A stretch of DNA of 64,000 nt from Leuconostoc inhae (GTDB lineage: Bacteria > Bacillota > Bacilli > Lactobacillales > Lactobacillaceae): NCBI RefSeq assembly GCF_019656015.1, contig NZ_BPKW01000003.1, positions 1-64,000 on the forward strand. Direction: 5' to 3'. Positions 8,734 through 15,543 of the stretch are shown here, piece after piece. The position numbers and the translations under genes were made by a program. Within the stretch, counting starts at the first letter, position 1; each line of letters opens with the position of its first letter. The notes under the pieces are model-generated. The model was not told where the DNA came from. It saw nothing but the letters and a program-made list of their open reading frames with translations, and did not search any database.

Positions 8734-8916
8734 TTAGTAGCGTGATTGATGTGCTGCAACACTACGACGAATTGCTTGTTTTGATACTTCTTCATGATGT
8801 TCTTCGGCTTCTTGTGCTGGCTTAATCACTGTATGGCGGTAGCTTAGTGCTGTGGCAGCAGCGACAGCAACTGAACTTAAAATACCAACAATAATACCTG
8901 ACTTAAATGATTTCAT
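8734..8916 (-). CDS. DUF3042 small membrane protein
   Basis: Sixty residues with one N-terminal hydrophobic segment (about 7-26, preceded by basic residues) and a charged tail containing TVIKPAQEAEE. The pattern of a short membrane helix, then YRxTVIKP and an acidic/basic tail, is that of the DUF3042 family found in Lactobacillales; its function is unknown. AAAGAGG lies about eleven bases upstream on this strand. It is monocistronic and shares a bidirectional terminator with the hydrolase gene. Confidence 0.8.
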   Translation of the reverse strand: MKSFKSGIIVGILSSVAVAAATALSYRHTVIKPAQEAEEHHEEVSKQAIRRSVAAHQSRY

Positions 8917-8967
8917 AATAGTAACAACCTCTTTCTTAAGTTTTCTTAAAGTCTATTATCAACTATT

Positions 8968-8998
8968 TTGACGCATTTGTAAATGAATTTAGTATAAT
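8968..8998 (+). promoter_or_regulatory. Promoter giving a probable leaderless gdpD mRNA
   Basis: TTGACG at 8968 and TATAAT at 8993-8998, separated by 19 bases. The expected start point, about seven bases after the -10, is the ATG at 9005 itself, and no Shine-Dalgarno sequence precedes that ATG. Confidence 0.6.
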
Positions 8999-9004
8999 TA
9001 AGTT

Positions 9005-9760
9005 ATGATGAATAAAACACAAATTATTGCGCATCGTGGCTACCGTGCCGTAGCACCGGAAAATACCTTGCCAGCTTTCGAAGCAGCTTTAGCTTATCAA
9101 CCAGATATGTTGGAAATGGATGTTCACCGGACTAAAGATGGGCATCTGGTAGTGATTCACGATGAAAAAGTTGATCGCACAACTAATGGGACTGGATTTG
9201 TCAAAGATATGACGTTAGCTGAAATTAAATCGTTAGATGCTGGTAGTTATAAAGAACCAAAAATGATTGGTGTGACAATTCCAACTTTTGATGAGTTTTT
9301 GGCTTTTTTGCGTACACAAAATTTTGAGCAGACATTAATGTTAGAAATAAAAACAGATCATGTTGCTTACCCAGGTATTGAAAAAGAAATATTGGATAAA
9401 GTGGACGCCTATCAACCAAAATACCATGTGCTATATCAAAGTTTTAATTTAAATTCGTTAAAAATTGTCCGAAAATTACAGCCAAATGCGGACATTGCGG
9501 CGTTGGTATATTGGGCAACGCCAATAGTTTATTGGCTGAAGTGGCGAGGTGTCTTTGATTATATTCATTCAGATATTCGTGTCTTAAAAAATAAACCAAA
9601 TATTTTTTGGCGACCTAACGTGCACATGAGAACCTGGACGGTTGATAACGAGGCAGATATGCGTCGTATTTTTAAGGCTGGTTTACGGGGAATAATCACA
9701 AACCAAGTGGCATTAGCTACTAAAATACGTCAAGAAATTCAAGGGGATGAACATGACTAA
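9005..9760 (+). CDS. Glycerophosphodiester phosphodiesterase
   Basis: Cytoplasmic GDPD-family enzyme hydrolysing glycerophosphodiesters to glycerol 3-phosphate and an alcohol. The HRGYRAVAPENT motif near the N-terminus, the metal/catalytic EMDVHRTKDGHLVVIHD block (about residues 37-54) and a late TWTVDNEADM segment are diagnostic; 251 residues. Two ATG codons are adjacent (9005 and 9008). Neither has a ribosome site, and the -10 element ends only six bases upstream, so the message is probably leaderless. The 3' end overlaps miaA by eight bases. Confidence 0.9.
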   Translation: MMNKTQIIAHRGYRAVAPENTLPAFEAALAYQPDMLEMDVHRTKDGHLVVIHDEKVDRTTNGTGFVKDMTLAEIKSLDAGSYKEPKMIGVTIPTFDEFLAFLRTQNFEQTLMLEIKTDHVAYPGIEKEILDKVDAYQPKYHVLYQSFNLNSLKIVRKLQPNADIAALVYWATPIVYWLKWRGVFDYIHSDIRVLKNKPNIFWRPNVHMRTWTVDNEADMRRIFKAGLRGIITNQVALATKIRQEIQGDEHD

Positions 9761-10634
9761 ACTAGTCGTTATTGCGGGACCGACTGCATCGGGGAAAAGT
9801 GACCTAGCCATTGCCATGGCACAAAAATTTAACGGTGAAATCATTTCAGCTGACGCGATGCAAATTTATCGTGAGTTAGACATTGGCACAGCAAAAGTCA
9901 CCTTGACTGAACGAAAACTAGTACCCCATCATTTGATAGATATTATTGGTATGACCGACCAATTTTCGGTGGCTGATTTTGTTGCTCGTGCTGATGCGGC
10001 GATTGTGGATATTGTGTCACGTGGTAAATTGCCGATTATCGCAGGAGGAACAGGCTTTTATGTCAAAGCATTGCTAGGCGAGCAACCGCTTGATTTTGTC
10101 GCAAGTGACGCACAAGAAGTGATTGACTTAAAACAACGTGACTTGTCTGATCTTATGAGTGAATTACAGAGGCTTGATAGCACGTTAGCAAATAAAGTTG
10201 ATCAACATAATAAACAGCGGATCATTCGAGCAATTGAAATTGCTCGTCATGGGGCGCATGTCAAAAAAACGATGCGCCCTAAATACGATGCGTTAGTTGT
10301 TGGCATTGATTGGTCACGTGATATATTATACGAGCGAATTAATTCACGCGCGCAAACGATGATTGATGCTGGTTTGCTAACAGAGGCAAACCGCATTTTA
10401 AATGCTGGCGGTGAAAATATTCAAGCGGGAAAAGCAATCGGTTATAAAGAATTTTTTCCATATTTATATGGTGACATAACGCTGGATGAAGCTATAACAA
10501 AAATGCAGCAAGACTCTAGGCGGTATGCCAAGCGCCAGTTAACGTATCTGAGACATCAAATTCCAGGATTAATCTGGCTTGATGGCGCGCAATCGCAGGC
10601 AGAATTGGCGACGCGTATTGAATCTTGGGTATAA
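9753..10634 (+). CDS. miaA: tRNA dimethylallyltransferase
   Basis: Transfers a dimethylallyl group to N6 of A37 in tRNAs reading UNN codons. The P-loop GPTASGKS (residues 9-16) and the substrate segment DAMQIYRELDIGTAK are diagnostic, as is the later AIGYKEFFPYL block; 293 residues. The ATG at 9753 is preferred because AAGGGG ends six bases before it; another ATG at 9747 abuts that ribosome site. The start overlaps gdpD, so translation is probably coupled. Confidence 0.93.
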   Translation: MTKLVVIAGPTASGKSDLAIAMAQKFNGEIISADAMQIYRELDIGTAKVTLTERKLVPHHLIDIIGMTDQFSVADFVARADAAIVDIVSRGKLPIIAGGTGFYVKALLGEQPLDFVASDAQEVIDLKQRDLSDLMSELQRLDSTLANKVDQHNKQRIIRAIEIARHGAHVKKTMRPKYDALVVGIDWSRDILYERINSRAQTMIDAGLLTEANRILNAGGENIQAGKAIGYKEFFPYLYGDITLDEAITKMQQDSRRYAKRQLTYLRHQIPGLIWLDGAQSQAELATRIESWV

Positions 10635-10760
10635 AAATGATGGTTTAGGTGGATAATATTAAGGTTTGCTGTACTTTTTAGAAAGACTGAATGTACCAAA
10701 ACTTCAATATAGGAAATAGAATTGTATATGGCATATTCTAAAAATATTAGGGGGATTAAC

Positions 10761-11021
10761 ATGATTGACAACTCTGTTTTTTGTGAACTGACTGAAAGAG
10801 ACCTAGCAAACATTTGTGGTGGCAGCTCTGAAGATATAGCAGTTAACCTTAAAGTACTAAGACTAACTGCTGGATTTAAAAGGGTAGATTTAGCGGACAT
10901 GTTAAATGTTAGTTTATCAACAATTACGAAGTATGAAAAAGGCTCTAGGGTGCCTGACATTGATACAATAATCAAATTAGCTGAAATTCTGAACACAGAT
11001 GTTGATAACTTGATTTTTTGA
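10761..11021 (+). CDS. XRE-family HTH regulator carrying a double-glycine export leader
   Basis: An 86-residue protein. Residues 1-21 end in LTERDLANICGG, which fits the class II bacteriocin leader pattern at every key site: Leu-12, Thr-11, Asp-8, Leu-7, Ile-4, Gly-2, Gly-1. The rest is one complete Cro/CI-type helix-turn-helix (LKVLRLTAGF, VDLADMLNVSLSTITKYEKG, VPDIDTIIKLAEIL). The frame is continuous, and AGGGGGA lies about six bases before the ATG. The next gene is a bacteriocin precursor with LSEQELSQIFGG at the same place, so the similarity is not likely to be chance. The HTH domain suggests control of the bacteriocin promoter; the role of the leader is unknown. Alternatives are a recombination relic between a precursor gene and a regulator gene, or a genuinely exported or exporter-sensed regulator. 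Confidence 0.82.
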   Translation: MIDNSVFCELTERDLANICGGSSEDIAVNLKVLRLTAGFKRVDLADMLNVSLSTITKYEKGSRVPDIDTIIKLAEILNTDVDNLIF

Positions 11022-11026
11022 AAGTG

Positions 11027-11054
11027 AAATTTCGGACATATTGTCCGAAATTTT
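11027..11054. repeat. Perfect inverted repeat after the XRE gene
   Basis: AAATTTCGGACA, TAT, TGTCCGAAATTT: arms of 12 bases with a three-base loop, starting six bases after the XRE stop codon. It can terminate XRE transcription (T tract only TTTTAT) and, lying just upstream of the bacteriocin promoter, could also be a protein-binding site. Confidence 0.7.
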
Positions 11055-11058
11055 ATAA

Positions 11059-11085
11059 GTTATCTTGTATATAATATAAGATAAC
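11059..11085 (+). promoter_or_regulatory. Bacteriocin promoter inside a dyad operator
   Basis: GTTATCTT (11059-11066) and AAGATAAC (11078-11085) form a perfect 8-base dyad with an 11-base centre that contains TATAAT (11070-11075). No recognisable -35 hexamer lies 16-18 bases upstream. The arrangement suggests a regulated promoter with a repressor or activator site over its -10; the XRE protein encoded just upstream is the obvious candidate ligand. Confidence 0.65.
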
Positions 11086-11109
11086 CTATAGAAGGAGTAA
11101 TGGATATTT

Positions 11110-11334
11110 ATGAATAAGTTGTCAGAACAAGAATTATCACAAATTTTTGGAGGAGCTAAGGGTAGTATAGGAGGGTATCTTGCATCTACGTCTATTGGAA
11201 CTGCTACTGGAATGCTAAAAGGTGCTTGGAATGGTCGTTTAGCTGGACCAGAAGGTATGGTTATTGGAGCGGGAATTTGGGGAACTGCTGGATTTTATGG
11301 CTCAACGATTACCTATTTGGGATCACACAATTAA
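11110..11334 (+). CDS. Class II bacteriocin precursor, peptide A
   Basis: A 74-residue precursor with a 15-residue double-glycine leader (LSEQELSQIFGG) and a 59-residue, cysteine-free, glycine-rich mature peptide starting AKGSIGGYL and ending YLGSHN. It contains the GxxxG motif GTATG and the block GPEGMVIGAGIWG, as expected for helix-helix pairing in two-peptide (class IIb, lactacin F-like) bacteriocins that permeabilise target membranes. GAAGGAG lies 12 bases before the ATG. It shares AK..GGYL, a GxxxG and a G-rich C-terminal helix with the next gene, so the two are paralogues. Spectrum and activity cannot be inferred. Confidence 0.85.
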   Translation: MNKLSEQELSQIFGGAKGSIGGYLASTSIGTATGMLKGAWNGRLAGPEGMVIGAGIWGTAGFYGSTITYLGSHN

Positions 11335-11358
11335 TTATTTAACAAGGGAGAAAATGCC

Positions 11359-11589
11359 ATGAACAATGTTAACTTTATCAGTGAACAAAATTTATCTTTG
11401 ATACATGGGGGTGCTAAGCCAAATATGGGAGGATATTTATCGACGGTTGCTGCCGGTACAGCTGGAGGTGCTACTAAGGGGGCTTTGGGATCTTGGTGGA
11501 CAGGAGAAGGAGTTGTTGTAGGAGCAGGCATTGGTGCTGTAGGTGGATTTTATATCAGTACAGCAGGTTATTTTGCAACGCATCATTAA
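11359..11589 (+). CDS. Class II bacteriocin precursor, peptide B
   Basis: A 76-residue precursor with an 18-residue double-glycine leader (ISEQNLSLIHGG) and a 58-residue mature peptide starting AKPNMGGYL and ending FATHH. GxxxG motifs occur in GTAGG and GAGIG; there is no cysteine, and two adjacent tryptophans lie mid-sequence. It begins 24 bases after peptide A with its own AAGGGAG ribosome site and is almost certainly co-transcribed. The pairing of two such genes with a small membrane gene is the standard class IIb layout; which peptide plays the alpha or beta role is unknown. Confidence 0.85.
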   Translation: MNNVNFISEQNLSLIHGGAKPNMGGYLSTVAAGTAGGATKGALGSWWTGEGVVVGAGIGAVGGFYISTAGYFATHH

Positions 11590-11601
11590 TTTAAAATTTA
11601 A

Positions 11602-11643
11602 TATTATTAGATATTTATTGATATCTATTGATATCTAACAATA
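11602..11643 (+). repeat. Hairpin and tandem 10-mer between peptide B and the membrane gene
   Basis: TTAGATAT (11607-11614) pairs with ATATCTAA (11631-11638), and the stem extends by a few more pairs on each side. The loop contains two tandem copies of ATTGATATCT. No T tract follows. It may be a processing or stability hairpin that makes the downstream gene's expression differ from that of the bacteriocin genes. Confidence 0.55.
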
Positions 11644-11661
11644 ATGTATAGGAAAATTAAT

Positions 11662-11862
11662 ATGAAAAAAATATTTCTAAGAGAAACCATAGGCAGTATG
11701 GTGATGGCAATTGTATATTTTATAGGTATTTTTGTATTTTCTTTGCTGTTTAAACAAAAGTTCAACTTTCATGACACGGTAATTGATAGTTTGATTTTTA
11801 CAATTATTATGACCGTGATGTCAATTGTAATCAATAGATATTTTTATTCTGATAGAAAATAA
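11662..11862 (+). CDS. Small membrane protein, probable bacteriocin immunity protein
   Basis: A 66-residue protein with two predicted membrane segments (about residues 8-30, SMVMAIVYFIGIFVFSLLF, and 38-58, DSLIFTIIMTVMSIVI) and positive ends. Its place directly after the two precursor genes, on the same strand and before the terminator, is where class IIb immunity genes normally lie. The ATG at 11662 is preferred over 11644 because TAGGAAAA precedes it. I do not recognise a specific family; the immunity role is inferred from position and topology. Confidence 0.65.
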   Translation: MKKIFLRETIGSMVMAIVYFIGIFVFSLLFKQKFNFHDTVIDSLIFTIIMTVMSIVINRYFYSDRK

Positions 11863-11894
11863 TGATTGCGTATAAAGAACTATATGATCTTAAC

Positions 11895-11945
11895 AAAAAT
11901 AAGGACATTCATGATAATCAAACATGAATGTCCTTATTTTTTATT
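11895..11945. terminator. Bidirectional terminator
   Basis: AAAAATAAGGACATTCATG and its exact complement flank a nine-base loop and are followed by TTTTTTATT. It ends the bacteriocin operon and the oppositely oriented antiporter gene. Confidence 0.9.
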
Positions 11946-11954
11946 GACGAAACA

Positions 11955-14087
11955 TTATACTTTCGATTCTACGTACTCATCTGTAGCCAATTGTTCAGTT
12001 TGATCTAATTGTAACATTTGTGCCTGATTAATTTCTTTGTAAAGCGCACTTGCCATGGGTTGGACAATAGTACCTTCGGAAACACCTTGTTGTACAAAGT
12101 CGTATTCATATTGGAATGCTTGAATATAAAGGGAACTATTAACGGGGACAGATTCGTGCTTATAGTCACGTTTTACGCGATTAAAGAAGCGATTCATTGT
12201 TTCACGAACGAAATAAATGTGGTCATTATCACTTTGCTGGCTGGCAAGGCGGTCACGTAATGTATCATCCAAATAGGTATCTGTAGCATGAGTCAGGTCG
12301 ATATTGAGTGCTATGAGCCCATCACGTGTGTCAGTCCATTTTTTGATGTTGGCAGCAAATGTGGGATCAGTCTTTAATTTATTTTTTCGGAAACGATTGC
12401 GTTGCGCACGTGTAATAACGCCATTTGCAAGGTGCCAAGTTGATTCGCGAGCGTATCGACGTAAAGTGCGTTTAAGTTGGTGCTTGAACGATCTCGTTTG
12501 CTTGGGACCAATATTGCGAGTGTGTTGTAAAATCTTAGCATAGATATTAATTGTGTTGGCGCTGTAAATCTTAGTGACGGAATCATTGCGAATGTACATC
12601 AAAGCAAAATCTTGTGTATCTGCTAGTAAGTCAAGAAATTGAGATGAAGCGCTTTTTCTATCATCCATCATGAACAATTTATTTTTTTGTGATTGAAGTT
12701 GCGTTGACAGGGTTTCACGGATATCATGATCTGATACATGATCAAGAATTTTTAGTGAGGCGTAATCTATCATTTTATCACGTGTTTGGTTGAAATCAAC
12801 TGTTGTATATGATTCGATTTTTGCAGGTAATTGTAATGGCAAAACAATGGCACTAACAAGCATACTGATTAAAATGACTAAGGTTGCCACAATAATGAGT
12901 GTTTCACGGTAGGGAAATGCATGACCTGCAATTTTGTAAGGTAAAGAAAAAGCCATGGCTAACGTTACAGTGCCATGAACACCACTAATAGCGAAAATAC
13001 GGGCATAAAATTTGTGTTGTTTATCATTACGATCGCCAAAAAATAATGCAAAGCTGCTTGGTTTATGATGATTTTGTCTATCATTACTGTCGCGTAAAGC
13101 CCAAAAGTATCGTAAAACCAGCATAATGACATAAATCAAAACACTCAATGCCACGAGTTGTAATGTGCCAGACAAACCAATTTTTGTGATTGATAACCAA
13201 ACGCCAGGTAAAGAAACACCTAAAATTAAGAAAACAACAGCATTTAACACATCTGCAATGGTTTGCCAAATCGTACGCGAGGTTAATTGTACAGTTGTCG
13301 AAGTCAAACGTAAGCGACTTGACTCCCAATTATGCACCATGCCAGTTGCCACGACTGCTAAAATGCCAGACGTTCCTAAGTGTTCAGCGAGTAAATAGAC
13401 AGCGAATGGGGTTAACAAACTAATAGGAATGATGGTTGTTTCTGGGTTTGATGCGCGCTGTTGTAAATTAACACGTAATGCCACAATAAGAAATCCAAGA
13501 ATTGTACCAACAAGAACACCGCCAACTGCCACGAAGAAAAAATGTTCTAAGCCATGAACAACGGAAAAAGTACCTTGTGATAAAACTGATAGCGCCAAAT
13601 CTAACATGACCAGGCCGGTAGCATCATTAAAAAGTGACTCGAGTTCTAATGCCTCGCCAACGCCTTCAGGCATGTCAGTGCCTGCTGTTAATGATTTAAC
13701 AGCGACTGCATCGGTAGGCGTGACAATAGCAGCTAAGGTAATAGCTAAAGGTAGTGTCCAAGTGACTTCAATGTGATTGGTAATGATACCAACCACAAGC
13801 GTCGTCACGACGGCTAAAACGACCGATAATAGCCAAATACCTTCAAAACGTTTTTTTATTTTAGCAAATGATTGTTTTTGACCATCAATAAACATGATTG
13901 GGGCGATAATCATTAACATAAAAAATTCAGGTTCAAGTTCAAAATTTTTAAAAATTGGTGTCAATGACATGGCAACACCAACAGCAATTAAAATAAAAGC
14001 CTCAGGTATTTTAGGAACAAATTCTTTAATAATATTGGTCGCAATGACACCAATCAATAATAAAGCTAAGGTATATAAAGTAGTCAT
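11955..14087 (-). CDS. Na+/H+ antiporter, NhaP/CPA1 type with long cytoplasmic tail
   Basis: Monovalent cation:proton antiporter of the CPA1 family in the cytoplasmic membrane. About the first 410 residues are a multi-span transport domain, including TPTDAVAVKSL and ESLFNDATGLV, which carry the ion-binding aspartates of the family. The remaining 300 residues are hydrophilic and charged, a probable regulatory tail. Total 710 residues, longer than a minimal NhaP. AAGGAG lies just upstream of the ATG. It is monocistronic and convergent with the bacteriocin operon. Na+ versus K+ preference is not decidable. Confidence 0.88.
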   Translation of the reverse strand: MTTLYTLALLLIGVIATNIIKEFVPKIPEAFILIAVGVAMSLTPIFKNFELEPEFFMLMIIAPIMFIDGQKQSFAKIKKRFEGIWLLSVVLAVVTTLVVGIITNHIEVTWTLPLAITLAAIVTPTDAVAVKSLTAGTDMPEGVGEALELESLFNDATGLVMLDLALSVLSQGTFSVVHGLEHFFFVAVGGVLVGTILGFLIVALRVNLQQRASNPETTIIPISLLTPFAVYLLAEHLGTSGILAVVATGMVHNWESSRLRLTSTTVQLTSRTIWQTIADVLNAVVFLILGVSLPGVWLSITKIGLSGTLQLVALSVLIYVIMLVLRYFWALRDSNDRQNHHKPSSFALFFGDRNDKQHKFYARIFAISGVHGTVTLAMAFSLPYKIAGHAFPYRETLIIVATLVILISMLVSAIVLPLQLPAKIESYTTVDFNQTRDKMIDYASLKILDHVSDHDIRETLSTQLQSQKNKLFMMDDRKSASSQFLDLLADTQDFALMYIRNDSVTKIYSANTINIYAKILQHTRNIGPKQTRSFKHQLKRTLRRYARESTWHLANGVITRAQRNRFRKNKLKTDPTFAANIKKWTDTRDGLIALNIDLTHATDTYLDDTLRDRLASQQSDNDHIYFVRETMNRFFNRVKRDYKHESVPVNSSLYIQAFQYEYDFVQQGVSEGTIVQPMASALYKEINQAQMLQLDQTEQLATDEYVESKV

Positions 14088-14177
14088 GTTACTCCTTGTT
14101 AATTTTTATACGGTCTATTATATTAAATAGCCACCACAAAAGGACGCTTTTTTGACATGAAAACGTTGTTTAGTTCA

Positions 14178-15164
14178 TCATAAGGAATCGCGCAATTGAA
14201 TCGTAGACGGAATGCGGATGTTTTTAGGCAACAGGCCATGTTCATTCATAATCATAGTTAATTTTTCAGCAGCGGTACGCCCAATTTCTTGCGGATTTTG
14301 TGAAATAGAAGCAATTGCTGGTGAAATCATGTCTGCAAATTGGTCATCATCGTAGCCAATCAAGCCGATATCTTCTGGCACACGTAGCTGCTGTAATTTT
14401 AAGAAACGAACAGCAGACCATAGTACTTGACCATTAAGTGCAAAAATAGCTGTCCGTTGATTAGCATTTAGGGTAGCGGTTAAAATTGATTGCCAATTGG
14501 AATCATCAATTTCAATTAAATGAACTGTTATCTGGCTTCCAGTCAGCCCAGCTTTTAGACCATTGTAGCGATTCATACGACTTGACACACCAGTAATCTT
14601 ATTGGCTAATACGATGACTGTATCGTAATGCTTTGTCTTAAATATTTTGGCGAGATCAACTGATTTTTGAAAATTATCAGATACAACAGCTGGCCAAGTA
14701 AACGGTTCGGTGTAACGATCGACTTGTACCACTGGTGTTTTATTATTGATCAAAAATTGATAATGATCAGGTTGATGAACTAATGGTTGCAAAATAATAC
14801 CATCTACTTGCTCTGTCATCATTTTTTCTAAATTACTTAATTCGCGATCAATATTGTTATCAGCATCCATGATTAAAACTTGATAATGTGTTTTTTGAAA
14901 ATAATCACCAATACCTTTTAGCAAACGAGAGGTGTACATATTCGAAATATCAGCCACGGAGACGCCAATTAAAAAAGAATTACGGGCTTTCAAGGCTTGG
15001 GCTTGTCTGTTGGGACGATAATCAAGTTCAGCAATTGTTTGTTCAATACGAACTTTTGTTGCTTTTGACATATTGTCGAATTTATCATTTAAATAACGAG
15101 AAATTGTTGTTTTTGAAACGCCAGCTTTTGCAGCAATATCGTTAATTGTGATTTTTTTATCCAT
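14178..15164 (-). CDS. LacI-family transcriptional regulator
   Basis: A 328-residue LacI/GalR regulator: N-terminal helix-turn-helix ITINDIAAKAGVSKTTISRYLN followed by a periplasmic-binding-protein-like effector domain to the C-terminus. It is divergent from the ketogluconate-type operon and very probably its local repressor; the AAACCGGTTT palindrome at 15235 is the likely operator. The ATG at 15164 gives the canonical N-terminus MDKKITIND. TATAAT on this strand (15176 to 15171) ends only six bases before it, with no ribosome site, so the message looks leaderless. A TTG at 15182 would lie upstream of the -10 and is rejected. Confidence 0.9.
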   Translation of the reverse strand: MDKKITINDIAAKAGVSKTTISRYLNDKFDNMSKATKVRIEQTIAELDYRPNRQAQALKARNSFLIGVSVADISNMYTSRLLKGIGDYFQKTHYQVLIMDADNNIDRELSNLEKMMTEQVDGIILQPLVHQPDHYQFLINNKTPVVQVDRYTEPFTWPAVVSDNFQKSVDLAKIFKTKHYDTVIVLANKITGVSSRMNRYNGLKAGLTGSQITVHLIEIDDSNWQSILTATLNANQRTAIFALNGQVLWSAVRFLKLQQLRVPEDIGLIGYDDDQFADMISPAIASISQNPQEIGRTAAEKLTMIMNEHGLLPKNIRIPSTIQLRDSL

Positions 15165-15197
15165 GAAGATATTATACGCCAAATTAAAAACAAGGGC

Positions 15198-15246
15198 TTG
15201 ACAAAAATCTGGAAGCGTTTACAATAGACTTTGTAAACCGGTTTCC
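15198..15246 (+). promoter_or_regulatory. Promoter, cre site and LacI-type operator of the ketogluconate operon
   Basis: TTGACA (15198-15203), 16 bases, TACAAT (15220-15225). TGGAAGCGTTTACA (15210-15223) lies between them and matches 13 of 14 cre positions, so CcpA would block RNA polymerase. Around the expected start point lies GTAAACCGGTTTCC (15233-15246), whose core AAACCGGTTT is a perfect palindrome of LacI-family type and the probable target of the divergent regulator. Confidence 0.78.
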
Positions 15247-15275
15247 GAAAACGTTAAACTAAAAAAGGATAAATG

Positions 15276-15533
15276 ATGACAAAAGAAAAAATGAGTATTA
15301 ATCCTGAGAAATTTGCCCTACAGTTTATTGCATCTGTCAATTTTGACTTTGATGAAAAAGAACTCGAGAGCATGGCTAAAAAAGAGTTAGCAGCTTATCT
15401 GTCTGCTTATTTTCTTGCTGAAAAATTCAATAAAATTGAAAGCAAAAATTTTGATAAATCACAATCACCTGATTTATCAGACTTAGGCTTTGATGCGTTA
15501 TTGAAACATGTTGCAGATTTAAATAAATATTAA
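15276..15533 (+). CDS. Small acidic/basic protein of unknown function, first gene of the ketogluconate operon
   Basis: About 85 residues, no membrane segment or signal peptide, predicted mostly helical (ELESMAKKELAAYLSAYFLAEKFNKIE), ending DLGFDALLKHVADLNKY. I do not recognise the family. AAAGGA lies six bases before the ATG at 15276; ATG codons at 15273 and 15291 are alternatives. It lies directly behind the regulated promoter and ten bases before the TIM-barrel gene, so it should be produced with the catabolic enzymes. No counterpart is known to me in the Pseudomonas kgu operon. Confidence 0.72.
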   Translation: MTKEKMSINPEKFALQFIASVNFDFDEKELESMAKKELAAYLSAYFLAEKFNKIESKNFDKSQSPDLSDLGFDALLKHVADLNKY

Positions 15534-15543
15534 GGAGTGTATC

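Noticed and set aside
12018-13423. Several open frames on the plus strand inside the antiporter gene
   Set aside because: They lie antisense to a 710-residue antiporter with clear family motifs, have no ribosome sites and no recognisable domains.
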